From NCBI RefSeq assembly GCF_009429125.1, contig NZ_CP045529.1:62001-126000 (forward strand): a stretch of DNA of 64,000 nucleotides, read 5' to 3'. Below the pieces are notes generated by a model. It searched no databases and was not told the DNA's origin. It was given only the letters and a program-made list of their open reading frames with translations. Shown one piece after another: positions 42,998 to 51,399 of the stretch. The stretch comes from Luteimicrobium xylanilyticum (GTDB taxonomy: Bacteria; Actinomycetota; Actinomycetes; Actinomycetales; Cellulomonadaceae). Numbering within the stretch: the stretch's first letter is position 1; the number at the start of each line of letters is the position of its first letter. Position numbers and translations under genes: made by a program.

Positions 42998-43639
42998 CTA
43001 CGTCGCGGGGGCGGGCTCCGGGCCGAAGGCGGCGAGGAACGTGTCGACGCCCTCGGTGACGGCGCGGTCGACGACGGCCGGGTCGACAGGACGGGCGCCG
43101 AACCCGCTGTTGACGAGGGGCTCGTCGCTCACGAGCGCCATGAGCTGGCGTGCGGCGCGGCCGGGGTCGCGCAGGCGCAGGTGCCCGGTCGCGCTGAGCT
43201 GCGCGAGCTTGCCCGCGAGGAGGTCGAGCGTGCGGTCCCGGTTGCCGTCCCGCACCCGCGAGATGAGCTCGGGGAACCGGGCGCCCTCGACGAGCTGAAG
43301 TCGCATGGTCGCGGAGCCCGCACCGCCCTGGAGGCAGTGCACGAGGCTGTGGGCCAGGGTCTCGAGCTCGGCCCGCAGGTCCGCAGGGTCCGTTGATGTC
43401 GCGGCAATGACGTCCGCGACCTGCTTGTTCGCGTCCTGCGACGAGGTCTCGACGACAGCCGCGAACAGCCCGGCCTTGTCGCCGAAGTGGTTGTAGATCG
43501 TGGGCTTCGCGACGCCGGCGAGTTCGGCGACCTCGTCGAGGTTGGTGTCGGCGTAGCCCTGGCGTGCGAACACGTCGAGCGCCGCATCGAGGATCGCGCG
43601 GTGCTTGTCGACGCGTCTCGTCGTTTCAGCCGCCACCAT
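42998..43639 (-). CDS. TetR-family regulator of the divergent MFS pump
   Basis: A 213-residue TetR protein of the AcrR type: HRAILDAALDVFARQGYADTNLDEVAELAGVAKPTIYNHFGDKAGLFAAVVE at residues 13-64, with a TetR_C-like domain behind it (DPGRAARQLMALVSDEPLVNSGFG). The ATG at 43639 follows TACGAT by six bases. The gap to the MFS gene holds a promoter fully overlapped by inverted repeats, which this protein probably binds. Confidence 0.92.
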   Translation of the reverse strand: MVAAETTRRVDKHRAILDAALDVFARQGYADTNLDEVAELAGVAKPTIYNHFGDKAGLFAAVVETSSQDANKQVADVIAATSTDPADLRAELETLAHSLVHCLQGGAGSATMRLQLVEGARFPELISRVRDGNRDRTLDLLAGKLAQLSATGHLRLRDPGRAARQLMALVSDEPLVNSGFGARPVDPAVVDRAVTEGVDTFLAAFGPEPAPAT

Positions 43640-43645
43640 GAGCCC

Positions 43646-43651
43646 ATCGTA
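43646..43651 (-). promoter_or_regulatory. Leaderless -10 box of TetR gene
   Basis: TACGAT on the minus strand, six bases before the ATG at 43639. Confidence 0.55.
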
Positions 43652-43670
43652 GCCGGGGTGGATCGGGGGG

Positions 43671-43715
43671 TTGTGCTGTCTGTACTCATGAGTTCAAAAT
43701 GAACGCATGAGTACA
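43671..43715 (+). promoter_or_regulatory. MFS promoter enclosed by TetR operator
   Basis: A -35 TTGTGC (43671-43676), 18-base spacer and -10 CAAAAT (43695-43700) end six bases before the ATG at 43707. Inverted arms TGTACTCAT (43681-43689) and ATGAGTACA (43707-43715) enclose the -10; the right arm covers the start codon. ACTCATGAGT (43684-43693) is itself a palindrome. Confidence 0.75.
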
Positions 43716-45155
43716 ACTGAGCGTCCTCTCGGGTATTTGCCTTCGGCGCGCCCCGAGCCACGCCCCGAGCCCCGCCTCGGCCCCCGCCTCGCCCTGCTCG
43801 TCGCCGGGGGTCTCCTCGCCCTCCTCAATACGACGGTCACGGGCGTCGCGATCCCCGACGTCGCCGCCGACCTCGATGCCCCGCTCGGCAGCGTCCAGTG
43901 GGTCGGCACCGCGTACGTCCTCGCGGTCGCCGTCGCGATCCCCGTGAGCGGCTGGGCGTCGATCCGCTTCGGGACGCGCGCGCCCTGGCTCGCGGCGCTC
44001 GCGCTCTTCGGCGCCGGGGCGGGGGCCTCGGCGTTCGCCTGGTCGCTCCCGGCGCTAGTCGTCGCGCGGGCCGTCCAGGGCTTCGGCGGCGGCATGCTCG
44101 AGCCGCTCATGTTGACCGCCGTCGCGACCCTCGCCGGCCCCGCCCGGATGGGCCGGATCATGGGCCTCGTCGCCGGTGCGATCGGTCTCGGGCCGCTGCT
44201 CGGGCCCCTCCTGGGCGGGGTCCTGGTCGACACGATCGGCTGGCGAGGACTCTTCGCGGCATTCCTCGTCGCGGCCGCTGCGGTGCTCGTCGCGTCCTGG
44301 CGGGCGCTCCCGCGCGGCGTCCCGCTCGACCCGGCGCTCCGCCTCGACCGCGTCGGCTTGGCCCTGCTGTCGGTCGGCTCCGTCGCGGTCCTGGTCGGCC
44401 TGGCCGAGACGTCCGAGGATGGCGCCACGCTCGCCGTCGTCGGACCGATCGTCGTGGGCCTCGCGGTCCTCGCCGTCTTCGCGCGGCACGCCGCCCGTCG
44501 GGGCGGGGCCGCCGTCGTCGACGTCCAGGTCCTCCGCCACCCGACCGTGCTGTCCGCGACGCTCGTCATGCTCACCCTCGGCCTTGCGATCTACCCGCTG
44601 TTCTACGGGCTGCCGCAGTTCTTCCAAGGCGTGCGCGGGTACGACGTGCTCGCGTCCGGTCTGCTGCTCGCCCCGCAGGGCGCCGGGTCGCTCGTCGGGA
44701 TGGTCGTGGGCGGGCGGCTCTCCGACCGGGTGAGTGCCCGGGTGCTCGTCCCGTCGGGCGGGGCGGCCGTCGTCGTGGGGATGGCGGTCTACCTCGCCGT
44801 CGGCCCGACGGCGCCGCTCGCGGTGCTCGTCGCGGCGTCCGTGGTCGCCGGGCTGGGCGTCGGGTTCGTGGGCGGCCCGACGATGTCGTCGCTCTACCGC
44901 GTGCTCACGCCGCGCGAGATCCCCAACGCCACGACGACGCTCTTCGTCGCGAACCAGCTCGGGGGCGCCGTCGGGATCGCGGCGCTCACCGGGATCGTCA
45001 CGGCCGCCGCCGGCGCGCACGTCACCGGCTGGACGACGCTCGCCGGTGGGACCCCGTTCTGGCTGCCCGTCCTCGCGGGCGCGGCCGTCGCCGTCGGCGG
45101 GCTGTGGCTCCCGCGGGCGGGCGTGCCGTCGGGGACGGAGCCGCAGCCTCAGTAG
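43707..45155 (+). CDS. MFS transporter, DHA2 type
   Basis: A 482-residue 14-helix MFS exporter: LLALLNTTVTGVAIPDVAADL in helix 1, WVGTAYVLAVAVAIPVSGWASIRFGTRAPW (about 65-95), GPLLGPLLGGVLVDTIGWRG (motif C region, about 163), and TLFVANQLGGAVGIAAL in the second half. The fold and the adjacent TetR gene fit a drug or metabolite efflux pump. Helix 13-14 are present, so the gene is intact. It is leaderless by position of its promoter and converges with a decayed gene by a seven-base overlap. Confidence 0.92.
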   Translation: MSTTERPLGYLPSARPEPRPEPRLGPRLALLVAGGLLALLNTTVTGVAIPDVAADLDAPLGSVQWVGTAYVLAVAVAIPVSGWASIRFGTRAPWLAALALFGAGAGASAFAWSLPALVVARAVQGFGGGMLEPLMLTAVATLAGPARMGRIMGLVAGAIGLGPLLGPLLGGVLVDTIGWRGLFAAFLVAAAAVLVASWRALPRGVPLDPALRLDRVGLALLSVGSVAVLVGLAETSEDGATLAVVGPIVVGLAVLAVFARHAARRGGAAVVDVQVLRHPTVLSATLVMLTLGLAIYPLFYGLPQFFQGVRGYDVLASGLLLAPQGAGSLVGMVVGGRLSDRVSARVLVPSGGAAVVVGMAVYLAVGPTAPLAVLVAASVVAGLGVGFVGGPTMSSLYRVLTPREIPNATTTLFVANQLGGAVGIAALTGIVTAAAGAHVTGWTTLAGGTPFWLPVLAGAAVAVGGLWLPRAGVPSGTEPQPQ

Positions 45156-45883
45156 ACGTCGTGGACGTACCGCTTCTCCTTGGCCATGGTCTTCAGGTCG
45201 CTGCCGGGATCGTCCTCGGACAGTGATCCCCACGTCCGGGGCGACCTCGCGCAGCGCCTGGTCGACGTCCTTCGCCATCCGGCTCGCGTCCCCGCACACG
45301 TACACGTGCCCGCCATCCTCGAGCCACGACCACACCTGAGAACCGTGCTCGCGCAGGCGGTCCTGGGCGTAGACCTTCTGCCGCTGGTCGCGCGAGAACG
45401 CGAGCGTCAGCTCCGTGAGGTGGCCGTCGCCACGCAGGCCCTCGAGCTCGTTGCGATAGCAGAAGTCCGTGTTCGCGCGGCTCCCCGAAGAACAGCCAGT
45501 TGCGCCCGCGGTGCCCCAGCGCGCGCCGCTCCTGGAGGAACCCGCGGAACGGCGTGACCCCCCTCTCCTGGCCGACCATGATCATCGGCACGTCCGACGC
45601 GGCCGGGGGCCGGAAGTGCGTGGTGGGCTGCACGAACACGGGCACGTCGGCATCGGCGCTGTGGTCCGCGAGGAACGTCGAGCACACCCTGCCGCGCCTG
45701 CCCCTGCAACTCGTACCGCACCGCCGACACCGTGAGGTGCACCTCGTCGGGCTCCGCGAGCGGGCTCGACGAGATCGAGTTCAGGCGCGGCTGCAGCATC
45801 ATCCCGCACCCCACCCCGCAGTACGAAGCACGACGAACGCACCGTCGTCGGGGGTGCGGTGGAGGCGGGAGGTACCTCAGCAT
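45149..45883 (-). pseudogene. Decayed nitrate/sulfite reductase flavoprotein, internally deleted
   Basis: Reading the minus strand, the start has YCGVGCGMM, like the iron-sulfur motif at the N-terminus of molybdopterin oxidoreductases. This is joined at about 45795 to the FAD/NADPH-reductase end of a CysJ-like flavoprotein (LNSISSSPLAEPDEVHLTVSAVRYEL, VPVFVQPTTHFRPP, MIMVG, TPFRGFLQERR, NWLFFGE, AFSRDQRQKVYAQDRL, VWSWLEDGGHVYVCGDASRMAKDV, KEKRYVHDVY then stop). The parent was probably the bifunctional nitrate reductase / sulfite reductase flavoprotein of about 1300 residues. At least three frameshifts follow the junction, so it is dead. Confidence 0.75.
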
Positions 45884-46118
45884 CGTGCGGGGCGCGCGTT
45901 GCGCCGGTGTGTTCCGGGCGGTGACAGGGAGGCCAACTCTCGCTCACGCGCGTGGGGGTCCCGTGTGAGGGCGCGGCCCCGGCCAAACCTGGGTTAGGCC
46001 GTCTCAGGCCGCGGAACTTCCACGGGTCGAGCGTCTGGACGCCGATCGTGGTGGTGGTGAGAGACCGACAGGGGCACGCTGGACTCGTCCGGTCCCTCCC
46101 AGCACATCGAGGTGCGCC

Positions 46119-46676
46119 ATGGCCAAGATCCTCATCCTCACCGGCGACGCGGCGGAGACGCTCGAGGTCTTCTACCCCTACCAGCGGCTCCAGGAGGCCG
46201 GGTACGAGGTGGAGATCGCCGCCCCCGAGAAGAAGAAGCTCCAGTTCGTCGTCCACGACTTCGTGGACACCTTCGACACGTACACCGAGAAGCTCGGGCA
46301 CACGTGGGAGGCCGACGTCGCCTTCCGCGACGTGAACCCGGACGACTACGTGGCCGTCGTCGTCCCCGGTGGGCGCGCGCCCGAGTACATCCGCAACGAC
46401 GACGACGCGAAGCGCCTCGTGAAGGCGTTCTTCGACCGCGACGCTCCGGTCGCCGCCCTGTGCCACGGCCCGCTGCTGCTCGCCGCGGCCGGCGTGCTGC
46501 GGGGCCGGACGACGTCGGCGTACCCGCAGCTCGCGGTCGACGTCGAGACCGCGGGCGGCACGTTCCAGGACGGGGGCGACGTCGTCGACGGGAACCTCGT
46601 GTCCGGGCGCGCGTGGCCCGACAACGGCCCGTGGATGAAGGCGTTCCTCGAGGTGCTGGAGAAGGCGGGCGTCTGA
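46119..46676 (+). CDS. DJ-1/PfpI-family protein
   Basis: A 185-residue protein of the DJ-1/PfpI superfamily: KILILTGDAAETLEVFYPYQRLQEAGYEVEIAAPE at the N-terminus, VVVPGGRAPEYIRNDD (about 83), and the nucleophile-elbow VAALCHGPLLLAAAG with Cys115-His116. These are glyoxalase-, deglycase-like or stress proteins; some annotated as PfpI proteases lack such activity. The catalytic Cys is intact. The 235 bases upstream to the decayed gene show no coding sequence. Confidence 0.9.
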   Translation: MAKILILTGDAAETLEVFYPYQRLQEAGYEVEIAAPEKKKLQFVVHDFVDTFDTYTEKLGHTWEADVAFRDVNPDDYVAVVVPGGRAPEYIRNDDDAKRLVKAFFDRDAPVAALCHGPLLLAAAGVLRGRTTSAYPQLAVDVETAGGTFQDGGDVVDGNLVSGRAWPDNGPWMKAFLEVLEKAGV

Positions 46677-46707
46677 GAACGCGCCGGTGGGTGGTCGTCG
46701 GGCAGCC

Positions 46708-47841
46708 TCACCGGGACCCTGTGGTGAACCGTGACGGGTCGAAGGCCGCGAGCGCGCGAGGCGGACCCGGCGTGTCGTCGGGCCCGAGTCCCAGCACGTC
46801 GTCCGCGACGCGCTCTCCGACGTACGGGCCGAGCGTCAGCCCGGACGCACCGAACCCCGTCACGACGGTGACGTCGTCGGCGACCCGCCCCACGATCGGC
46901 ACGCCGTCGGGGCTCGTGGGCCGGAAGCCGACGCGGGTCTCGAGCAGGGTCGCGTCGGCGAGCCCGGGCGCGACGGCCAGCGCCTCGCGGAGCACCTCGG
47001 CCTGACCGGCGGCGGTCACGCGGTAGTCGGTCCCGGCGTCGCGCTCGCGCGTCGCGCCGACGACGACGCGCGAGTCGTCGAACGCGAGCAGGTAGTGGGA
47101 CGACCCGATCGCCGTCGCGGTGGCCCAGCGCGACGTGTCGGTACCCGGGAGCCCGAGGTGGCTGATCTGCCCGCGCTGCGGGGTGATCGGCACGCTCACG
47201 CCCCGCGGCGCGAGGACCTCGGGCGTCCACGTCCCGGCCGCGACGACGACGTGGTCGGCGTCGATCCGCTCGCCCGATCCGAGCTCCGCCGCGGCGCCGG
47301 CGGGCGAGAGGCGGGCGTCGTCGTCGTGCACGACCGCCCCGTGCGCGCGGGCCGCGGCGAGGAGCGCCAGCCGCAGCCGCCTCCCGTCCACGCGCGCCGC
47401 CTGCGTCACGTGCACGGCGGCGAGGTCGGCGGCCGCCGCGGGGAACGCGTCGTGCGCCTGGGCCGGGTCGAGGCGCGACACCGTCCCGACCTGCGCGGCG
47501 TCGAACGCGCGGAGGCGGGCCTCGACGTCCGCCAGGGCGTCGTCGTCGGCCGACAGCCACAGGCCGCCGACGACGCGGTACCCGACCTCGTCGGCGACGT
47601 CGCGGCCCGACGCGTCGCCGAGGTCCCGGATCGCCTCGGGGTAGTGCCGGACGGCGGCCGCGTACGCCTCCACGAACCCCGGCTCCGTGATGCCCAGCGA
47701 CGCCCGGACGATCCCGGCCCCCGCGAGCGTCGCGGCGCCGTCGTGCAGCCGGTCGACGACGACCACCTCCGCCCCGCGACGGGTGAGGGACCAGGCCACG
47801 GACGCGCCGGCAACACCGGCGCCGATCACGAGCACGCGCAT
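46708..47841 (-). CDS. FAD-dependent amine/amino-acid oxidoreductase (DAO family)
   Basis: A 377-residue D-amino-acid-oxidase-superfamily flavoprotein. The FAD motif is VLVIGAGVAGASVAWSLTRRGAEVVVVDR (residues 3-31); substrate-domain blocks include GLWLSADDDAL and GQISHLGLPGTDT; the C-terminal FAD contact is VTVVTGFGASGLTLGPYVGERVAD (about 327). Possible activities: glycine, sarcosine or D-amino-acid oxidation. The ATG has a TACGGT box seven bases upstream. Confidence 0.88.
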   Translation of the reverse strand: MRVLVIGAGVAGASVAWSLTRRGAEVVVVDRLHDGAATLAGAGIVRASLGITEPGFVEAYAAAVRHYPEAIRDLGDASGRDVADEVGYRVVGGLWLSADDDALADVEARLRAFDAAQVGTVSRLDPAQAHDAFPAAAADLAAVHVTQAARVDGRRLRLALLAAARAHGAVVHDDDARLSPAGAAAELGSGERIDADHVVVAAGTWTPEVLAPRGVSVPITPQRGQISHLGLPGTDTSRWATATAIGSSHYLLAFDDSRVVVGATRERDAGTDYRVTAAGQAEVLREALAVAPGLADATLLETRVGFRPTSPDGVPIVGRVADDVTVVTGFGASGLTLGPYVGERVADDVLGLGPDDTPGPPRALAAFDPSRFTTGSR

Positions 47842-47917
47842 GGACCCGACCGTAGCGTCCGGCCCTGCGCGGCCGCCGAAGATGCGGGCGCACCCGGCGC
47901 CCCGCACGCTGGGACCG

Positions 47918-48691
47918 ATGCTCTCGACAGCCGACTTTCCCTCCTGGACGACGCCCGTGTGCTGGGCGTTGCTCGCGCTCGCCGGGGTGTGCGCGGCCTG
48001 GGTGGCCGTGGACGTCGCCCGGCGACCCCAGCACATGTGGATCATGAACGTCGTGTGGCCCGTGGTCATGCTCTTCGGCAGCGTCGTGTGGCTCGGCTTC
48101 TACCGCCGGTTCGCGCGCGCCGCCCCGCGTGACGCCGGAGCGGGTCACGAGCACCACGCCGACGAGGGGGGCGACGCCGCCACCCACGACGACGGCGACG
48201 AGTCTCGTGCCGCGTTCCGCGTCTCCGTCGCGGTCGACACCAACCACTGCGGGGCGGGCTGCTCGCTCGGCGACGTCGTCGGGGACGGGCTGCTCGCGGT
48301 CGCGCCGGCCGTGGCCACCGCCGTCGGGCTGGGGTCGCTGTACCACCTGGAGGTGTTCGCGGGGTGGATCGTCGGGACGGTCCTGGCGTTCGTGTTCGGC
48401 GTGGTGTTCCAGTACTTCGCGATCGCGCCGATGCGTCACCTGGGTGTCGGCAGGGGGCTCGTCGAGGCCGTCAAGGCGGACGCGGCGTCGATCGCGGCCT
48501 GGCAGGTCGGGATGGTCGGCCTCATGGCGCTCGTCCAGCTCGTCTGGCTGCCGGCGTGGCTGGGTGGGCACGCGCCGCCGTCCACGCCGCAGTACTGGGT
48601 GTGCATGCAGGTCGCGATGGTCGTCGGCTACGCGTGCAGCTACCCGGTGAACTGGTGGCTCGTGCGGGCGGGGATCAAGACGGGGATGTGA
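47918..48691 (+). CDS. DUF4396-family membrane protein
   Basis: A 257-residue membrane protein. Two N-terminal helices (WALLALAGVCAAWVAVDVARRPQHMWIMNVVWPVVMLFGSVVWLGFY) lead to a His/Asp-rich loop (GAGHEHHADEGGDAATHDDGDE, about 76-97) and the family's VDTNHCGAGCSLGDVVGD block (about 106-124), followed by four helices. The Cys/His pairs suggest metal binding, but no transport activity is known. CACGCT lies seven bases before the ATG. Confidence 0.87.
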   Translation: MLSTADFPSWTTPVCWALLALAGVCAAWVAVDVARRPQHMWIMNVVWPVVMLFGSVVWLGFYRRFARAAPRDAGAGHEHHADEGGDAATHDDGDESRAAFRVSVAVDTNHCGAGCSLGDVVGDGLLAVAPAVATAVGLGSLYHLEVFAGWIVGTVLAFVFGVVFQYFAIAPMRHLGVGRGLVEAVKADAASIAAWQVGMVGLMALVQLVWLPAWLGGHAPPSTPQYWVCMQVAMVVGYACSYPVNWWLVRAGIKTGM

Positions 48692-48695
48692 CGGC

Positions 48696-48701
48696 CAGAA
48701 T
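48696..48701 (+). promoter_or_regulatory. Leaderless -10 box of aldolase gene
   Basis: CAGAAT, six bases, GTG at 48708, only 16 bases after the DUF4396 stop. Confidence 0.5.
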
Positions 48702-48707
48702 GGGGAC

Positions 48708-49799
48708 GTGACTCTCCCGTTCGACCGCACGCCCGACCCGGCCCCGCTGCCCGACGTCTCGTTCGCTTCCGACAACTACGCCGGCGCCCACCCCGAGGTC
48801 CTCGACGCGATGGCGGCCGCGAACCGCGGGCACGCCGTCTCGTACGGCGCGGACCCGTGGACGGCGCGGCTCCAAGACGTCGTCCGGGGCCACTTCGGCG
48901 AGCAGGCGGTCGCGTACCCGGTGTTCAACGGGACGGGCGCGAACGTGGTCTCGCTCGCGTCGATGCTGCCGCGCTGGGGCGCGGTCGTGACCCCGACGAC
49001 GGCGCACACGGTCACCGACGAGAACGCGGCGCCCGAGCGGGTCGCGGGGATCAAGCTCCTCACCGTCCCGACGCCGGACGGTCGCCTCACCCCGGAGCTG
49101 CTGGACCGCGAGGCGTGGGGTTGGGGCGACCCGCACCGCGCGCAGCCGCTCGTCGTGTCGGTGTCCCAGGCGACGGAGCTCGGCACGGTCTACTCCGTCG
49201 AGGAGCTGCGCGCGCTGACGGACCACGCGCACGGTCTCGGGATGCGCGTCCACGTCGACGGCGCGCGCCTGGCGAATGCGGCCGCGCACCTGGGCGTGGG
49301 GCTCGGGGACCTGACGAGCGCCGTCGGGGTGGACGTCCTGTCGCTCGGCGGGACGAAGAACGGGATCGTGCTGGGCGAGGCCGTGGTGGTCCTGGACCCG
49401 TCGGCGGTGGACGGCGTCGAGTACGTCCGCAAGCTGACGATGCAGCTCGGCTCGAAGCTGCGGTTCGTGTCGGCGCAGCTCGTCGCGCTGTACGGGTCGG
49501 ACCTGTGGCGGCGGTCCGCGGAGCACGCGAACGCGATGGCGTCCCGGCTGTGCGCGGCGCTCGAGTCCTCGGCCGGGGCGGGGCGCCTGGTGCTCACCCG
49601 GGGCACGGAGTCCAACGCCGTCTTCGCGGCCCTCACGCACGACGCCGCCGCGACCCTCCGCGGGCGCTGGCGGTTCTACGACTGGGACGACCACCGCGAC
49701 GACGGCCTCGTCGAGGTGCGGTGGATGTGCGCCTGGGACACGACCCCCGAGGCCGTGGACGCCTTCGCCGCGGACGTGCTGGCCGCCGTCGGCGGCTGA
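48708..49799 (+). CDS. Low-specificity threonine aldolase-like PLP enzyme
   Basis: A 363-residue fold-type I PLP enzyme that cleaves threonine or other beta-hydroxy amino acids to glycine and an aldehyde. Signs: SFASDNYAGAHPEVLDAM at the N-terminus, NGTGANVVSL for phosphate binding (about 76), HVDGARLANAAAHLG (about 184, Asp to the pyridine N), and the Schiff-base Lys217 in SLGGTKNGIVLGEA. Full length for the family. It lies downstream of a membrane protein without obvious functional link. Confidence 0.9.
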   Translation: MTLPFDRTPDPAPLPDVSFASDNYAGAHPEVLDAMAAANRGHAVSYGADPWTARLQDVVRGHFGEQAVAYPVFNGTGANVVSLASMLPRWGAVVTPTTAHTVTDENAAPERVAGIKLLTVPTPDGRLTPELLDREAWGWGDPHRAQPLVVSVSQATELGTVYSVEELRALTDHAHGLGMRVHVDGARLANAAAHLGVGLGDLTSAVGVDVLSLGGTKNGIVLGEAVVVLDPSAVDGVEYVRKLTMQLGSKLRFVSAQLVALYGSDLWRRSAEHANAMASRLCAALESSAGAGRLVLTRGTESNAVFAALTHDAAATLRGRWRFYDWDDHRDDGLVEVRWMCAWDTTPEAVDAFAADVLAAVGG

Positions 49800-49903
49800 G
49801 CCCGGCGCGCGCCACGTCGTCGCGCCGCCCGCGCGTCGGCTGGTGACGGCCCGTTCGCGAGAGTAGGCCTGGAGGGACGACGACGTCCGACGAGGGGATC
49901 ACA

Positions 49904-51363
49904 ATGCCGAGCGACGGTGCAGCACCCAGTCTGAGCAGGTCCGCGCCGGGTCCACGGAGCGTCTGGCGGCGCAAGCCGATCGAGGGCGACGAAGGCGCGG
50001 GCTCCGGGCTCGTGCGCAGCCTGGGGCTCTGGCAGCTCACGGCCATCGGGCTGGGCGCGATCATCGGAGCCGGCATCTTCACGCTCGCGGGCGCCGTCGC
50101 GCACACGGACGCCGGGCCGGGCGTCACCATCTCGTTCCTGGTGGCCGGCATCGCGAGCGCCTGCGCGGCCCTGAGCTACGCCGAGTTCGGCGGCATGATC
50201 CCGCGCGCCGGCTCGGCGTACACGTACGGGTACACGGTCCTCGGGGAGGCGATCGGCTGGTTCATCGGCTGGGACCTGCTGCTCGAGTACACGGCGATCG
50301 TCGCCGTGGTCGCGATCTCGGTCTCCGGGTACCTGTCGTTCCTGCTGGAGTCGGTCGGCGTGCACCTGCCCGCGTGGATGCTGGGCGCGCCCGGCACGGG
50401 GTCGGGGCACAAGGTCGACGTGTTCGCGATGGCGCTCTGCCTCCTGGTGGCGTTCCTCCTCACGCGGGGGATCAGCTCGTCGGCGCGCGTCGAGACGATC
50501 CTCGTGTTCGTCAAGGTCGCGATCGTGGTCGCGGTGATCGTCGTGGGGGCGTTCTACGTCACGAAGTCGAACTTCTCGCCGTACCTGCCGTACGGCTTCG
50601 GCGGCACGATCACGGGCGCCGCGACGGTCTTCTTCGCGGTGTTCGGGTACGACGCGATGAGTACCGCCGCCGAGGAGTCCAAGGAGGCGCAGCGGAACCT
50701 GCCGAAGGCGATCGTGCTGTCCCTCGCGATCGCGATGGTGCTGTACCTGCTGGCCGCGACGGTCCTCTGACCGGGATGCAGAGCTACAAGGACCTCGACC
50801 CGACGCGCGCGTTCGCCGTCGCCTTCGAGTACGTGGGCCTCCCGGGCTTCGCCAAGGTGGTCGCGGTCGGCGCGATCGTCGGGATCTTCACCGTGCTGTT
50901 CGCGTTCACGCTCGGCGCGTCGCGCGTGTGGTTCTCGATGAGCCGCGACGGTCTGCTCCCGGGCTGGTTCGCGAAGACGAACCGGAACGCGGTGCCGCAC
51001 CGGCCCACGTGGATCATCGGGGTGGTGGCGGCGGCGATCGCCGGCTTCACACCCATCCTCGACGCCGCGGAGCTCACGAACATCGGGATCCTGCTCGCGT
51101 TCATCGTGGTCTCCGGGGCCGTGATCGTGCTGCGCTACCGGTCACCTGGGGTCGAGCGGACGTTCCGGATGCCGTGGATGCCGGTCCTGCCGATCATCGG
51201 GATCGGGTTCTCGATCTACCTCATCACCAAGCTCCAGCCCATCACCTGGCTGCGGTTCGTCGTCTGGTTCGCGGTCGGCGTCGTCGTGTACGCGTTCTAC
51301 GGGTACCGGCACAGCCTGATGTCGCCCGACTCCCCGCGGCGCGAGGGCGAGCCGGCGGCGTAG
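49904..51363 (+). pseudogene. APC-family amino-acid permease with a 2-bp frameshift
   Basis: The first frame encodes an APC permease start (SLGLWQLTAIGLGAIIGAGIFTLAG, about residue 35, the substrate-site GAIIGAGIF) through helix 7 to AATVL, then TGA at 50768. The rest continues in the next frame as TGMQSYKDLDPTRAFAVAFEYVG and runs to 51363 (FGYRHSLMSPDSP-like C-terminus). CTCT at 50765-50768 is the fault; one CT removed gives a 485-residue uninterrupted transporter. GAGGGGATCACA precedes the ATG. Cationic-amino-acid type judging by the signature. Confidence 0.87.
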
Positions 51364-51387
51364 CGCGGTCGCCCGGCCCTCCGCCCC

Positions 51388-51393
51388 TACGCT
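51388..51393 (+). promoter_or_regulatory. Leaderless -10 box
   Basis: TACGCT, six bases, ATG at 51400. Confidence 0.55.
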
Positions 51394-51399
51394 GGGGCC

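Noticed and set aside
45884-46118. Small gene between the decayed reductase and the DJ-1/PfpI gene
   Set aside because: Short frames here lack start context and protein-like composition; treated as non-coding.
46346-48775. An 809-codon minus-strand open frame across three genes
   Set aside because: It overlaps PfpI, the FAD oxidoreductase and DUF4396 genes, all with clear motifs in other frames.
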